Shown here piece after piece: positions 24,922 through 34,798 of a stretch of DNA of 64,000 nt. The number at the start of each line of letters is the position of its first letter. The stretch's first letter is position 1. Source of the stretch: Sporosarcina sp. FSL K6-3457. Lineage in GTDB: Bacteria > Bacillota > Bacilli > Bacillales_A > Planococcaceae. A program made the position numbers and the translations under genes. Location: NCBI RefSeq assembly GCF_038007285.1, contig NZ_JBBOWX010000001.1, positions 1,939,501 to 2,003,500 of the forward strand, given 5' to 3'. The notes under the pieces are model-generated. The model was not told where the DNA came from, did not search any database, and worked only from the letters and a program-made list of their open reading frames with translations.

Positions 24922-25758
24922 ATGAGTGAAGTAATGAATGATAAGAATCGCCGTCTAGGCGAAACACTTACAGAGATGGGACGCGTTATCGTCGCTTTTT
25001 CCGGCGGTGTTGATAGTACCTTAGTACTGAAACGTGCGCAGGAAGAGCTTGGAGATCAGGTTCTAGCTGTTGTTGTTGCATCAGAATTGTTCCGCAAACA
25101 GGAATTTGAGGATGCAGTTAAATTAGCTGAAGATATGGGTGTTCAAGTATACAAAACAGAAATTAAAGAACTAGAAAATGCAAATATTGCAGCGAACACG
25201 CCTGATAGCTGGTATTATAGTAAGAAAATGCTCTATTCTCATCTCAATGATTTAGCCGAGGAATTAGGTTATCCGCATGTGCTTGATGGCATGATTATGG
25301 ATGATTTAGACGATTTTCGCCCTGGAATGAGGGCGCGAACAGAGGCAGGAGCACGTAGTGTACTTCAAGAAGTTGGACTATTTAAGCATGAAGTTCGAGA
25401 ACTTGCAAGTCAGCTAGGGCTCCCTGTTTGGGATAAACCTGCATCATGCAGCCTAGCATCAAGAATTCCTTATGGCATCAAGCTTGATAAGCAGAAAATT
25501 GAACAAGTTGATCAAGCAGAGATTTTTTTAGCGAAACTTGGATTTGCTCAAGTACGTGTCCGTCATCATGGTAATGTCGCTCGTATTGAAGTAACACCGG
25601 AAGAAATCACTGAATTAGTGAAGCATCGCGATCAAATCCAACTGAAACTTACATCACTTGGCTTTGCATACGTTTCACTAGATTTACGTGGATACCGCAC
25701 GGGAAGCATGAACGAAGAGTTATCTGAAGAAGTGCTAGAATCAAAATTAGCGCAATAA
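24922..25758 (+). CDS. larE: Sacrificial sulfur transferase for nickel-pincer cofactor
   Basis: 278 residues. LarE adenylates the pyridinium dicarboxylate mononucleotide made by LarB and donates its own cysteine sulfur during synthesis of the nickel-pincer nucleotide. Visible: PP-loop SGGVDS at residues 27-32 and the motif PASCSLASRIPYG with Cys176, the same number as the sacrificial cysteine of Lactiplantibacillus plantarum LarE. The ATG at 24922 is preferred because GAGGCGAAAG lies upstream; the in-frame GTG at 24907 is less likely. The other lar genes are 16-21 kb downstream, so LarE is separated from its partners yet lies inside the same uronate locus. Confidence 0.93.
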   Translation: MSEVMNDKNRRLGETLTEMGRVIVAFSGGVDSTLVLKRAQEELGDQVLAVVVASELFRKQEFEDAVKLAEDMGVQVYKTEIKELENANIAANTPDSWYYSKKMLYSHLNDLAEELGYPHVLDGMIMDDLDDFRPGMRARTEAGARSVLQEVGLFKHEVRELASQLGLPVWDKPASCSLASRIPYGIKLDKQKIEQVDQAEIFLAKLGFAQVRVRHHGNVARIEVTPEEITELVKHRDQIQLKLTSLGFAYVSLDLRGYRTGSMNEELSEEVLESKLAQ

Positions 25759-25773
25759 TTTTTGGAAATAGAA

Positions 25774-25809
25774 AATATGCCCTGCTACTTAATTGTAGTG
25801 GGGTATATT
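25774..25809 (+). terminator. Terminator-like hairpin after larE
   Basis: AATATGCCCTGCTAC pairs with GTAGTGGGGTATATT (15 pairs, three G-U), loop TTAATT. Confidence 0.6.
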
Positions 25810-25849
25810 TGTGTGTCGAGTCAGTAACTGGTCATCGAATAAAAAAAAC

Positions 25850-25876
25850 TTGAAAAGTAGAGCGTTTACATATAAT
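25850..25876 (+). promoter_or_regulatory. Possible sigma-A promoter of the 25971 oxidoreductase
   Basis: TTGAAA (25850-25855) and a perfect TATAAT (25871-25876) with a short 15-base spacer. A weak cre-like sequence overlaps the spacer. Confidence 0.4.
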
Positions 25877-25891
25877 CTAACTATAGATAAA

Positions 25892-25922
25892 TAATTAATT
25901 TGTCGGACGAACAAATTAATTA
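25892..25922. promoter_or_regulatory. Inverted-repeat operator candidate
   Basis: A perfect 12-base inverted repeat (TAATTAATTTGT / ACAAATTAATTA) flanks CGGACGA, just downstream of the TATAAT at 25871. The position fits a repressor site for the oxidoreductase gene at 25971. Confidence 0.5.
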
Positions 25923-25970
25923 GTTGACGAAATATTCGATTTCAATCAAAAATAAGGGAGTAGATGAATC

Positions 25971-27044
25971 ATGAGTAAGGATGGAATGACGTATGCACCA
26001 AAGGGTAAGCCAAATCCAGTTGTAAAAGAGGGAGAATTTGCGATTGCTGTTGCCGCGCTTGATCACGGCCATATTTATGGGATGTGCAATGGTTTAGTGG
26101 AGGCGGGTGCCGCATTGAAGTATGTCTATGATCCAGATGAGAAAAAAGTGGCGGACTTCGTCGAGAAATATCCCGACGTCCAGGTAGCAGAAACGCTCGA
26201 ACAAATTTTGACTGATGAAACGATTAAATTAGTAGCAGCAGCAGCAATTCCATCTGAGAGAAGTGCACTTGGAAATCGAGTAATGGAAGCTGGGAAGGAC
26301 TACTTCACAGATAAAACACCATTTACAACGATGGCGCAATTGGAAGAAACGAAGCAGGTTGTTAAACGAACTGGACAAAAATATATGGTCTATTTCAGTG
26401 AACGCCTCCATGTTGAAGGTGCTGTATTCGCCGGAGATTTAATTAAAGAAGGTGCAATTGGGCGCGTGCTTCAAGTAACTGGTTTTGGTCCACATCGCCT
26501 AAATGCCCCAAGTCGACCAGATTGGTTCTTTACGAAAGAACAATATGGTGGAATTCTATGCGATATTGGGAGCCACCAAATTGAACAGTTCTTATATTAC
26601 GCAGATTGTAAGGACGCTGAAATTTTGCATAGTAAAGTAGCAAACTATGATAACCCTGATTATCCGGAGTTAGAAGATTACGGTGATGCAACATTAGTGG
26701 GTGACAATGGTGCAACACAATATTTCAAAGTCGACTGGTTTACACCAGATGGTTTAAGTACGTGGGGAGATGGACGTACTTTCATTACGGGAACAGAAGG
26801 AACGATTGAAATCCGTAAATACGTCGATGTGGCAAGAGAAGAAACGGGAGATCATCTATTCTTGGTGAATAAAGAGGGCGAAAAACACTATAAGTTAGCA
26901 GGTGAAGTTGGATTTCCTTTCTTTGGAGAACTAATTTTAGATTGTATTCATCGTACAGAAAAAGCCATGTCGCAGGTTCATGCATTTAAAGCAGCCGAAC
27001 TATGCTTACTAGCACAAGAACAAGCAATAGTTGTATCTAAGTAA
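25971..27044 (+). CDS. Gfo/Idh/MocA-family oxidoreductase
   Basis: 357 residues with a Rossmann half (IAVAALDHGHIYGM) instead of the usual GxGxxG start, a lysine-containing KTPF motif replacing the common EKP (DKTPFTTM, about residue 107), and the C-terminal domain with GGILCDIGSHQIEQFLYY. The divergent cofactor loop places it in a subfamily common in plant-polysaccharide loci. The substrate is unknown. It appears to be monocistronic, with an upstream inverted repeat and a strong terminator. Confidence 0.82.
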   Translation: MSKDGMTYAPKGKPNPVVKEGEFAIAVAALDHGHIYGMCNGLVEAGAALKYVYDPDEKKVADFVEKYPDVQVAETLEQILTDETIKLVAAAAIPSERSALGNRVMEAGKDYFTDKTPFTTMAQLEETKQVVKRTGQKYMVYFSERLHVEGAVFAGDLIKEGAIGRVLQVTGFGPHRLNAPSRPDWFFTKEQYGGILCDIGSHQIEQFLYYADCKDAEILHSKVANYDNPDYPELEDYGDATLVGDNGATQYFKVDWFTPDGLSTWGDGRTFITGTEGTIEIRKYVDVAREETGDHLFLVNKEGEKHYKLAGEVGFPFFGELILDCIHRTEKAMSQVHAFKAAELCLLAQEQAIVVSK

Positions 27045-27052
27045 AAACCCTG

Positions 27053-27100
27053 AAAAAACTGGTCACTCCTCAATCGTATTGAGCTGTGACCAGTTTTTTT
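27053..27100 (+). terminator. Strong rho-independent terminator
   Basis: AAAAAACTGGTCAC pairs with GTGACCAGTTTTTTT. A second inner stem, CTCAAT/ATTGAG, closes the hairpin. Confidence 0.92.
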
Positions 27101-27224
27101 GAGAAAGAATGCACTTATTCACGGTTAAAATTGGAGATTTTAGATTAAAAATTTTCAAGTTTGACCGAAAAAGATATCTCAATTAGGTAAAGATTTTGTC
27201 AATTAGGTAAAGATAGTACATTGT

Positions 27225-27238
27225 TGAAAGCGATTACA
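27225..27238 (+). promoter_or_regulatory. cre box upstream of the YesP/Q/O-type operon
   Basis: TGAAAGCGATTACA has all the core cre positions, 45 bases upstream of the first permease start. Confidence 0.6.
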
Positions 27239-27282
27239 CTGCCTATAATTAAGCCTAACATAAAGAAACTGAGGTGAACGCA

Positions 27283-28251
27283 ATGCAGAGCGTATCAAAT
27301 GCGCAATCAGTAGAAGTGAAGAAGCAACCGACTAAAGTGCGTAAAAAATCTAAAAGGCGTAATAAAACTCCTTTTGGTGGTTGGAAAGAAAATGTAGCAG
27401 GTTATTTATTTATAGCACCGATGTTTATCGGTACATCTGTATTAGTCCTATTTCCAATTATTTCATCACTCGTATTAAGTTTTACAAACTGGAACTTTGT
27501 ATCAGGTTTTGAGGGTGCTAGTTTTGTTGGGATAGAAAACTTCAAGAAATTATTTACAACTAACTTGTTCCATAAGGCATTAATTAACAACTTTATTTTG
27601 TTACTTGCCGTACCCGTAACACTCATCATTTCATTAGCATTAGCGGTCATCATTAATAAGCATGTTTATCTGAAAGATTTGTTCAAGGTAATTTACTTCA
27701 TGCCATTTATATCTAGTGTCGTGGCAGTCGCAGTCGTATTCCAAGTGTTATTTCATCCATCCAAAGGGCCGATTAACCAATTACTGATGTCATTAGGTGT
27801 TGAAAACCCTCCAGGGTGGATTGCAGATATTTCATTTTCGTTACCTTCCGTTATGCTCATCATGATCTGGACAGGTATCGGTTTTAACTTAATCATTTAT
27901 TTGGCAGGACTGCAAAATATTCCGAAAGAATTGTATGAAGCAGCACAGATGGACGGAGCGTCATCTTGGTATCAATTTACTAAAATAACAGTTCCGTTAG
28001 TATCGCCAACAACATTTTTACTCTTGATTACAGGTGTTATTTCGAGCTTTAAGGTATTTGACTTAATTATTGTCTTAACAAATGGTGGGCCAGCGAATTC
28101 AACGCTGACGCCAGTCGTTTATCTTTACCAACAAGCGTTCCTTGAGTTGAAAACAGGTTATGCATCAGCAATCTCGCTTGTATTGTTTATCCTAATACTC
28201 ATTATTACGTATATTCAATTTATCGTTCAGAAGAAATGGGTAAACTATTAA
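27283..28251 (+). CDS. ABC sugar importer permease, YesP-like
   Basis: 322 residues, about six membrane helices after a basic N-terminal tail, with the ATPase-docking loop (YEAAQMDGASSWYQFTKITV). It is a MalF/UgpA-type subunit. GAGGTGA supports the ATG at 27283 rather than the GTG at 27274. First gene of an operon whose order (permease, permease, binding protein, sensor kinase, regulator) rearranges the B. subtilis yesMNOPQ set for rhamnogalacturonan oligosaccharides. Confidence 0.9.
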   Translation: MQSVSNAQSVEVKKQPTKVRKKSKRRNKTPFGGWKENVAGYLFIAPMFIGTSVLVLFPIISSLVLSFTNWNFVSGFEGASFVGIENFKKLFTTNLFHKALINNFILLLAVPVTLIISLALAVIINKHVYLKDLFKVIYFMPFISSVVAVAVVFQVLFHPSKGPINQLLMSLGVENPPGWIADISFSLPSVMLIMIWTGIGFNLIIYLAGLQNIPKELYEAAQMDGASSWYQFTKITVPLVSPTTFLLLITGVISSFKVFDLIIVLTNGGPANSTLTPVVYLYQQAFLELKTGYASAISLVLFILILIITYIQFIVQKKWVNY

Positions 28252-28266
28252 TTCAAAGGGGGCAGT

Positions 28267-29109
28267 ATGATGACTACAACAAAAGGAATAGATATAAAAA
28301 AATTAGTGGTAACAATCATCATGGCGATAATAGGTGTTATTTTCCTAATGCCGTTTATCTGGATGATTTCTGCATCCTTTAAGGTAGAAACGGACGTTCT
28401 GACTTATCCTATTCAATGGATTCCGGAAACATGGAATGCTGTTGAGAACTATAAGGGAGTCTGGACAGGAACGATGCCATTCTTATTACTCTATTGGAAC
28501 TCGATCAAAGTAACGGTGTTAACAACAATCACTTCAGTTACCGTATCATCTTTAGCGGCATACGGCTTTGCAAAAATTAATTTTAGAGGTTCAAACTTCT
28601 TGTTCCTGATTATATTAGCTACATTCATGATTCCACCACAAACATTACTTGTTACACAGTTCCTGTTATTCAGATGGTTAGGACTCTACGATACACATAT
28701 GGGTCTGATTTTACTAAATAGTTTCAGTGTATTCGGTACATTTATGTTGCGCCAATTCTACCTAGGCATTAGTAATGAGCTCATTGAATCCGCAAGAATG
28801 GATGGGGCAGGGCATTTCCGTATTTTTGCATCGATTGCGCTACCACTTGTCCGACCAGCTATTGCAACTTATGCTATTTTGCGTTTCATTTGGACATGGA
28901 ATGATTTCCAAAATCCATTAATTTTCTTGAGGTCAAAAGAACTCTATACGATCCAACTTGGAGTGCAAAGTTTTGCGGATCAGCACGGCAGCATTTACTC
29001 ATTGATGATGGCAGCATCTGTATCCGCGATCATCCCATTGTTAATCATTTTTATCATTGGACAGAAACATGTTATTGAAGGCATTCAGCTTGGTGGCGTA
29101 AAAGGGTAA
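28267..29109 (+). CDS. ABC sugar importer permease, YesQ-like
   Basis: 280 residues (279 if the adjacent ATG at 28270 is used, which has the better spacing from AAAGGGGG). About six helices; the EAA-type loop is IESARMDGAGHFRIFASIAL, and the ending IGQKHVIEGIQLGGVKG is typical of MalG-type subunits. It pairs with the permease 15 bases upstream. Confidence 0.9.
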   Translation: MMTTTKGIDIKKLVVTIIMAIIGVIFLMPFIWMISASFKVETDVLTYPIQWIPETWNAVENYKGVWTGTMPFLLLYWNSIKVTVLTTITSVTVSSLAAYGFAKINFRGSNFLFLIILATFMIPPQTLLVTQFLLFRWLGLYDTHMGLILLNSFSVFGTFMLRQFYLGISNELIESARMDGAGHFRIFASIALPLVRPAIATYAILRFIWTWNDFQNPLIFLRSKELYTIQLGVQSFADQHGSIYSLMMAASVSAIIPLLIIFIIGQKHVIEGIQLGGVKG

Positions 29110-29183
29110 AACAGGGGTATCAAATCTCTCGGGCAATAAGGGAGATTTCATATAGTAATCAACCAACAGAGGGGGCAATTGTA

Positions 29184-30524
29184 ATGAAGAAAAAACGGGG
29201 TTTGGTATGGTTAGTTACACTTATTGCGATGCTTGTTTTAGCGGCATGTTCGGGTGACAAAGCAGGTGATGGCGCCTCAGGAGAAAAATCTAGTGATGGT
29301 GCTAGTAAGTCAGGTGAAGAGGAAATCACCTTAAAATTTGTGCACTGGATTAATGAAGATGTAGGAAAGTGGCAGCCTGTCATTGATAAATATGAGGCTG
29401 AACATCCAGGGATCAAGATTGAATCGATTCCACTAGTAGATAATATGACTGCTCTAGATTATTTTAAACAATTAGATTTGATGGCGTCTGCAGGAGAAAA
29501 GCTTGATATTATCATGTTTAATAATCCAAATGATCTCGTAAAAAGAATTGACGCTGGACTAGTTACACCAATTGATGAATTTTTAGCTGCGGAAGGTATT
29601 GACATTAATGAAGTTTATAATAATAGTTATGGACCAGTAAATGGTGAATATTATGGTTTACCGATGAAAAATGTTACTGGCCTAGTTATGATGAATAAAG
29701 GTCATTTAGATGAAGCGGGATTAGAAATCCCGACAGAATGGACATGGGATGACTATCGTGACTATGCAAAGAAAATGACGACTGATCAACATTATGGCTC
29801 TTATTTACACACATGGCACGAGACATATTCAGCGTTGAAATTAGTCAGTAAATCAGAAGAGACATTACTTCTAAAAGAAGATGGTTCATCGAATGTGGAT
29901 GACCCACTGCTACGGGATTCACTGGAACTTCGTTATCAACTAGAACAAGTAGACAAATCATCTGTTCCATACTTTGAAACATTCTCACAAAAATTAAATT
30001 ACCGTCAGCAATTTTTCTCACAAGAAGCAAGTATGATTCCGACTTTTAGTTTCATGATTACGGAGTGGGGAGAATTCACACCAGACTTTGAAATCGCATG
30101 GGCGCCATGGCCACAAAACGAAAAAGGAGAAAATTTCACAGTTATGTCAGGTGATTTACTCAGTGTTTCCAAGACTTCTGCCCATAAACAAGAAGCCTAT
30201 GACTTTATGCGTTGGATGTCAACAGAAGGGATTGTGGAACAAGGTGTGTGGACACCTTCTTGGAAAGATGCTGACTTAGACACTGTGTTAGATATTTTAG
30301 TAAGTGGAACTCCAAATCCAGAAGCTATCCATTTACCGTCATTAAAACATTCGTTGACTTCTGTTCAGCCAAATAAAACATTTGCACCAGCACCGTATAT
30401 TACGGAAGTGCACACAGAATATGGCGCGGAAGCTGAGATGTATTTACTAGGTGAACAGGATCTAGATAAGACGATAGAAAATGTCAAGAAAAGGATTCAA
30501 GCGGTCGTTGATGCAAATCAATAA
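29184..30524 (+). CDS. Extracellular sugar-binding lipoprotein, YesO-like
   Basis: 446 residues, family-1 binding protein: lipobox LAAC (Cys22), a Gly/Ser/Lys linker, then the binding domain starting EITLKFVHWIN. The ATG has GAGGGGGC upstream. It belongs with the two permeases before it. The following YesM/YesN-like pair is probably its regulator. Confidence 0.9.
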   Translation: MKKKRGLVWLVTLIAMLVLAACSGDKAGDGASGEKSSDGASKSGEEEITLKFVHWINEDVGKWQPVIDKYEAEHPGIKIESIPLVDNMTALDYFKQLDLMASAGEKLDIIMFNNPNDLVKRIDAGLVTPIDEFLAAEGIDINEVYNNSYGPVNGEYYGLPMKNVTGLVMMNKGHLDEAGLEIPTEWTWDDYRDYAKKMTTDQHYGSYLHTWHETYSALKLVSKSEETLLLKEDGSSNVDDPLLRDSLELRYQLEQVDKSSVPYFETFSQKLNYRQQFFSQEASMIPTFSFMITEWGEFTPDFEIAWAPWPQNEKGENFTVMSGDLLSVSKTSAHKQEAYDFMRWMSTEGIVEQGVWTPSWKDADLDTVLDILVSGTPNPEAIHLPSLKHSLTSVQPNKTFAPAPYITEVHTEYGAEAEMYLLGEQDLDKTIENVKKRIQAVVDANQ

Positions 30525-30600
30525 ATAGAATAAGATGAGGAGGGAGGGGACAATACAGTTCCCTCTCTATTTTACCTTTGGAAAGGAGGGAGTGATAAGA

Positions 30601-32400
30601 ATGAAGAGAATTGTAGGAATATTAAAAGAAATGACGCTGCGCAGTCGACTATTGGTTGCCATAATTCTTTGTATTTTATTACCGTGGATAAGCACTTATA
30701 TTGTTTCTAATTATTTCACGAAAGATGTTTTGGAAGTACGTGCAGTAAAGCAATCGAAGGATACGTTAAGCATGATTGAAATGAGTATGAAGAGAATTCT
30801 TGATGATGTGATGTATACATCAAATTTCATTCAATTCGATACAAACTTTAATCGCCTATTAAAATCTAACCAGTCGATTGATTCGGGTTCATCGCAAGCT
30901 ACTGAGGTGGGGAGCCTACTACACTATATGCAAGTATCTAAGTCGTTGACAGACATTACCGACATGTTTTCTAATACATATATTACACTTCTTTACGAAG
31001 ATGGCTTGTACTATACGAATTATTCAACATACGAAAAGGATCCATTAACCTTTCGAAATGAACCTTGGTTTTCGGAACTAAATGATTTGCAGTTTTATCA
31101 GACGAATTGGATTGGCGTACATCCGACTTATATTCAATCAGAAAAAGAGTCAAATCCTTATTTAATAAGTATGGCAAGAACGATTAAAGGGGCCAATAAA
31201 TCGAATATCTATCAAATTATTAGTTTTGAAGAAAAAGAAGTCCGAAAGTTTTTCCACAATTTTCAAAACGCTACGAAAGTAGTATTCTTTTTGACTGATA
31301 ATAAAGGTGAAATTTATTCCAGTATGGATACCGAGAAAATCCGTAGTCGTTTGTCATATGATATTACGAATAAAGAGCATCAAATTGTTGAATACAATGA
31401 TGAGGATCATTTACTCGTTTCTTATCCTGTTTCCTATACAAATTGGCGATTAGTCAGCCTAGTGCCCTACAAAGAAACGATTGGTACAATCAATACAGTG
31501 ACAAGAACAACCATTATCATTCAAGGTGCTTTTTTGTTGTTGTTTCTATTGGCCCTCATTATTTTAATCCGTGAATTAACAAAACCTGTAACGAAGTTAA
31601 GTTTTGTTACTAAATCAGTTGAGCAGGGGCATCTGGATGTACGCGCAAATATATCCGGGAATAGTGATTTGGCAAAATTAGCGAATTCTTTCGATCATAT
31701 GCTTGACCGAATTGAAGAAATGATTGAGCAAGTAAAGGATCGGGAAGAAGAAAAGCGTATGGCAGAACTCGAAATGCTACAAGCGCAAATCAACCCTCAC
31801 TTTCTTTTCAATGTATTAAATTCGATTCGATTAAAAATTCGATTAAGTGGAGATAAAGACAGTGCTCAATTGATTTACTCTTTGTCTGCGTTACTTAGAA
31901 TGACGATTAATCGGAACAATGCTTTTATCCCATTAAGTGAAGAACTAACCATTGTTAGACATTATCTACAGCTAATGAATTTCCGGCATCAAGATGATTT
32001 TAAATTAGAATTCATTACCAATAGAGAAGTTGAACAAATCGAAATACCTAGATTTTTCTTGCAACCAATCGTTGAAAATGCTTTCATACATGGATATAAT
32101 CAAGGAAATGGAACCATCGTCATTGTAGCGGCTTTAAAAGACAATAATCTATTAGAGTTAAGTGTGACGGATGATGGAAGTGGCATGGATGAAACAACAT
32201 TACAATCTTTAAAACGAGAAGTTTTTGCCCCGAAAAATCAAGAGAAAATAAAAAATACACGCTCCTTTAATGGCATTGGTGTACAAAATGTATTCCAGAG
32301 AATGCAAATGATTTATGGTGATGATTTCAAATTGGAGATTGAAAGTATGGTAGGCGTTGGAACAACCTTCACCTTTTATATCCCGATTGAGAAGGAGTGA
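30601..32400 (+). CDS. Sensor histidine kinase, YesM-like
   Basis: 599 residues. Membrane helix near residues 15-35, an extracellular Cache-type sensor (about 40-290), a second helix (about 302-322, IIIQGAFLLLFLLALIILI), HAMP, then the His_kinase domain with QINPHFLFN (phospho-acceptor His400) and an ATPase domain with VENAFIHG and the G box DDGSGMD. GGAGGGAGTG precedes the ATG at 30601; an in-frame ATG at 30535 lacks a ribosome site. Its partner is the YesN-like regulator 6 bases downstream. It should sense an external pectin fragment. Confidence 0.92.
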   Translation: MKRIVGILKEMTLRSRLLVAIILCILLPWISTYIVSNYFTKDVLEVRAVKQSKDTLSMIEMSMKRILDDVMYTSNFIQFDTNFNRLLKSNQSIDSGSSQATEVGSLLHYMQVSKSLTDITDMFSNTYITLLYEDGLYYTNYSTYEKDPLTFRNEPWFSELNDLQFYQTNWIGVHPTYIQSEKESNPYLISMARTIKGANKSNIYQIISFEEKEVRKFFHNFQNATKVVFFLTDNKGEIYSSMDTEKIRSRLSYDITNKEHQIVEYNDEDHLLVSYPVSYTNWRLVSLVPYKETIGTINTVTRTTIIIQGAFLLLFLLALIILIRELTKPVTKLSFVTKSVEQGHLDVRANISGNSDLAKLANSFDHMLDRIEEMIEQVKDREEEKRMAELEMLQAQINPHFLFNVLNSIRLKIRLSGDKDSAQLIYSLSALLRMTINRNNAFIPLSEELTIVRHYLQLMNFRHQDDFKLEFITNREVEQIEIPRFFLQPIVENAFIHGYNQGNGTIVIVAALKDNNLLELSVTDDGSGMDETTLQSLKREVFAPKNQEKIKNTRSFNGIGVQNVFQRMQMIYGDDFKLEIESMVGVGTTFTFYIPIEKE

Positions 32401-32406
32401 TAAACG

Positions 32407-34023
32407 ATGTATCAAGTAGTTTTGCTTGATGATGATGTATTAGTAACAGAGTTTATGGAAAAAATAATTCCGTGGCAGCAATACGGATTTCATGTGGCAG
32501 CGGCTTTTAATGATAGTTTACAGGCGTATGAGCATTTAAAAGAAAATAAGTGTGATGTTCTCATTACGGATATTGGAATGCCAAGATTAAATGGGATAGA
32601 ACTCATTTCCAAACTGAAGGAAGAGGAAATTAGCTCGTATAATATTATTTTGTCTTGTCATGATGAATTTCATTTCGCACAAAAAGCATTAAAATTAGAA
32701 GTGTTTGACTATATTTTAAAAGAGTCGATAGAGGAAGAAAAAGTCGTCGAGCTACTCGAAAGACTAAAAATTGCGATGGATCACCAATTTCAAGTAAAGC
32801 ATCGTCATGTGAAAATTACAAATTTTTTAAAACAAAATAATATGTCATTAAAAACAACCTTTATTGAAAAGTTGATGGAAGATCAATATATTGAAGATGA
32901 TAATTGGTGGAGTGAGCAAGAGGATTTATTGGACATGGACTTTTCATGTGAACGATATACGGTGGTGCTATGCTTTATTGATCAATATCAGGACGCAATT
33001 GGCCGTTATGGAAAAGAAGTATTACTTCAATTTAGCTTTAATAATGTGATTGAAGAAGTGTTAGCAGAGTTTCATAAAGGTATTCAAGTGTTCTTTTTAA
33101 ATGGGAAATTCCTCCTCCTATTTCCGCTGATGAATACAAAACAAGTGGACATGCAGTACCTTGTTGAGCGAGCGGTAAAAGAAATGCAAAGTAAAGTTAG
33201 TATGTTTTTAAAAATTAGTGTTACCTCCGTTATTGGGGGAGAAAATCAGTTGCGTCAAGGGTTAGTCGAATCGATGAAGTCGTTGTTGAATAATAAAGGG
33301 CAGCGTTTTTATTACCCACATGGAACGAGTCAATACTTTCAAGCGATAGTGTATACAAAAGAGTCGATCTTTCAAGATTATATCGATGCCCTCCAAGAAT
33401 TAAGGCATATGATTATGAATAAAGAGGAGGCACGAGTTAAGGAATATATTCAGAACTATATTGAAAGAATAAAAACAGAACATTTTGCGCCAGCAGCAGT
33501 GAAAGATTGGGCAATTAAACTCGTTCTAGATATTAAAATGTTTTTAAATACGCAGGTTTATAGTGAAGAAGAAAATTTTATGACAATGACAGACCAGCTT
33601 GTGCAAAATGTTGAGACCTTTGAACATTTACAATCATTGGTGACAGATATATTGATAAAATTAATGGATCGTGTTGAGCAAATTGATGCAACGCCTAAAA
33701 ATGAATATATTCTTCAGGCACAAATATATATTCGAAACCATTTAAATGAAAAAATATCTTTAAAAGATGTTGCAGACCTCCTTCATTTGAATGCCAGCTA
33801 CTTTAGTCGGCTGTTTAAGAAGGAGACTGGCGAGAGTTTTGTTGAGTTTGTGACGCGAATAAAAATGGAGAAGGCGAAGGAGTTACTGGACAATTCAACT
33901 AGATCAGTTGAGCAGATTGCATTAGAGGTCGGTTTTGATAGTAAAGGCTATTTTTTAAAAACATTTAAGCAGCAATTTGGTATGTCGCCTAAATCGTATA
34001 AATATAAGGAAACAGTAAAGTAA
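32407..34023 (+). CDS. Response regulator with AraC DNA-binding domain, YesN-like
   Basis: 538 residues: receiver domain (1-120) with acidic pocket Asp8-10 and phospho-acceptor Asp55 (LITDIGMPRLNG), a long middle region, and a C-terminal AraC helix-turn-helix pair (about 440-536; LNASYFSRLFKKETGESF and the ending FGMSPKSYKYKE). GAAGGAGTGATAA precedes the start. It works with the kinase directly upstream and probably activates the importer operon in which both lie. Confidence 0.93.
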   Translation: MYQVVLLDDDVLVTEFMEKIIPWQQYGFHVAAAFNDSLQAYEHLKENKCDVLITDIGMPRLNGIELISKLKEEEISSYNIILSCHDEFHFAQKALKLEVFDYILKESIEEEKVVELLERLKIAMDHQFQVKHRHVKITNFLKQNNMSLKTTFIEKLMEDQYIEDDNWWSEQEDLLDMDFSCERYTVVLCFIDQYQDAIGRYGKEVLLQFSFNNVIEEVLAEFHKGIQVFFLNGKFLLLFPLMNTKQVDMQYLVERAVKEMQSKVSMFLKISVTSVIGGENQLRQGLVESMKSLLNNKGQRFYYPHGTSQYFQAIVYTKESIFQDYIDALQELRHMIMNKEEARVKEYIQNYIERIKTEHFAPAAVKDWAIKLVLDIKMFLNTQVYSEEENFMTMTDQLVQNVETFEHLQSLVTDILIKLMDRVEQIDATPKNEYILQAQIYIRNHLNEKISLKDVADLLHLNASYFSRLFKKETGESFVEFVTRIKMEKAKELLDNSTRSVEQIALEVGFDSKGYFLKTFKQQFGMSPKSYKYKETVK

Positions 34024-34070
34024 AAGAGGAATGTGGTTAATTATTTTGCAAATCAGACAATAAAGTGGAG

Positions 34071-34114
34071 AATAGGAAGAATTTACTTTCTAGTGAGAGT
34101 GAATTCTTCCTATT
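34071..34114. terminator. Hairpin terminator between convergent genes
   Basis: AATAGGAAGAATT pairs with AATTCTTCCTATT, extended by an ACTTTC/GAGAGT stem with loop TAGT. Confidence 0.75.
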
Positions 34115-34153
34115 GCTACTGTATAAAGAGGTTATGTCCAGTAGTGTAAAGAA

Positions 34154-34798
34154 CTAAGCTGTTTTTTCTTGTGTTCCTAAATTCACTTGTTTACGCTCGA
34201 TTTTCCGATAAGTAAGTGAAGTAGAGGATAGGATAACTAGTCCGAACAGGCTGCCACTGAAAAAGAAACCTAGTCCAGATAAAGTGGTGACAGCATAATA
34301 GACAATTGCAAAACCAAAAATAATAAACAGACTTGATAGCGGATTGTAGACCATTATCAATAACGAGTTTTTGATGTGTGTCTTTAAACTTTGTTCGAAT
34401 TCGACATAGGATGCGAGCAGATAACAAATTGCCAGCAAGTAAATGCAACTCAATACAATGGTTGGATAATAAAGCATTTCTGATAGCTTACTATCCATCG
34501 ATTGTAAAAAGGTAATGTTTGCGAAGAGAACAAGGCCGATGACTACAATAAGTGCCCCCAGCTTATTACTAGCGAAAAATTCTGCTTTATAATATTTCCA
34601 AAATGTTTTAAATACTGGCGGATCATTTTTTTGTAAAAACTGCCTGAGTGTTGCAAGCATAGCAATTGTTGCAGGGAAAAACCCAAAAACAACCAATCCC
34701 ATTAGACTAAATAAAATCCATAATATGTTGATATAGGCAAGTCTTACGAACCAATTACAAATTGAAAGTATGCCACCAGAAAATCCACCTAATTGCAT
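34154..34798 (-). CDS. DUF624 membrane protein, YesL-like
   Basis: 214 residues, about five membrane helices, with the family opening (NWFVRLAYINILWILFSLMG). The ATG at 34798 has GGAGGA at the right distance, whereas the ATG at 34804 is too close. In B. subtilis yesL is the first gene of the yesLMNOPQ cluster; here it is convergent with the yesN-like gene. Paralogue of the gene at 12342. Function unproven. Confidence 0.85.
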   Translation of the reverse strand: MQLGGFSGGILSICNWFVRLAYINILWILFSLMGLVVFGFFPATIAMLATLRQFLQKNDPPVFKTFWKYYKAEFFASNKLGALIVVIGLVLFANITFLQSMDSKLSEMLYYPTIVLSCIYLLAICYLLASYVEFEQSLKTHIKNSLLIMVYNPLSSLFIIFGFAIVYYAVTTLSGLGFFFSGSLFGLVILSSTSLTYRKIERKQVNLGTQEKTA

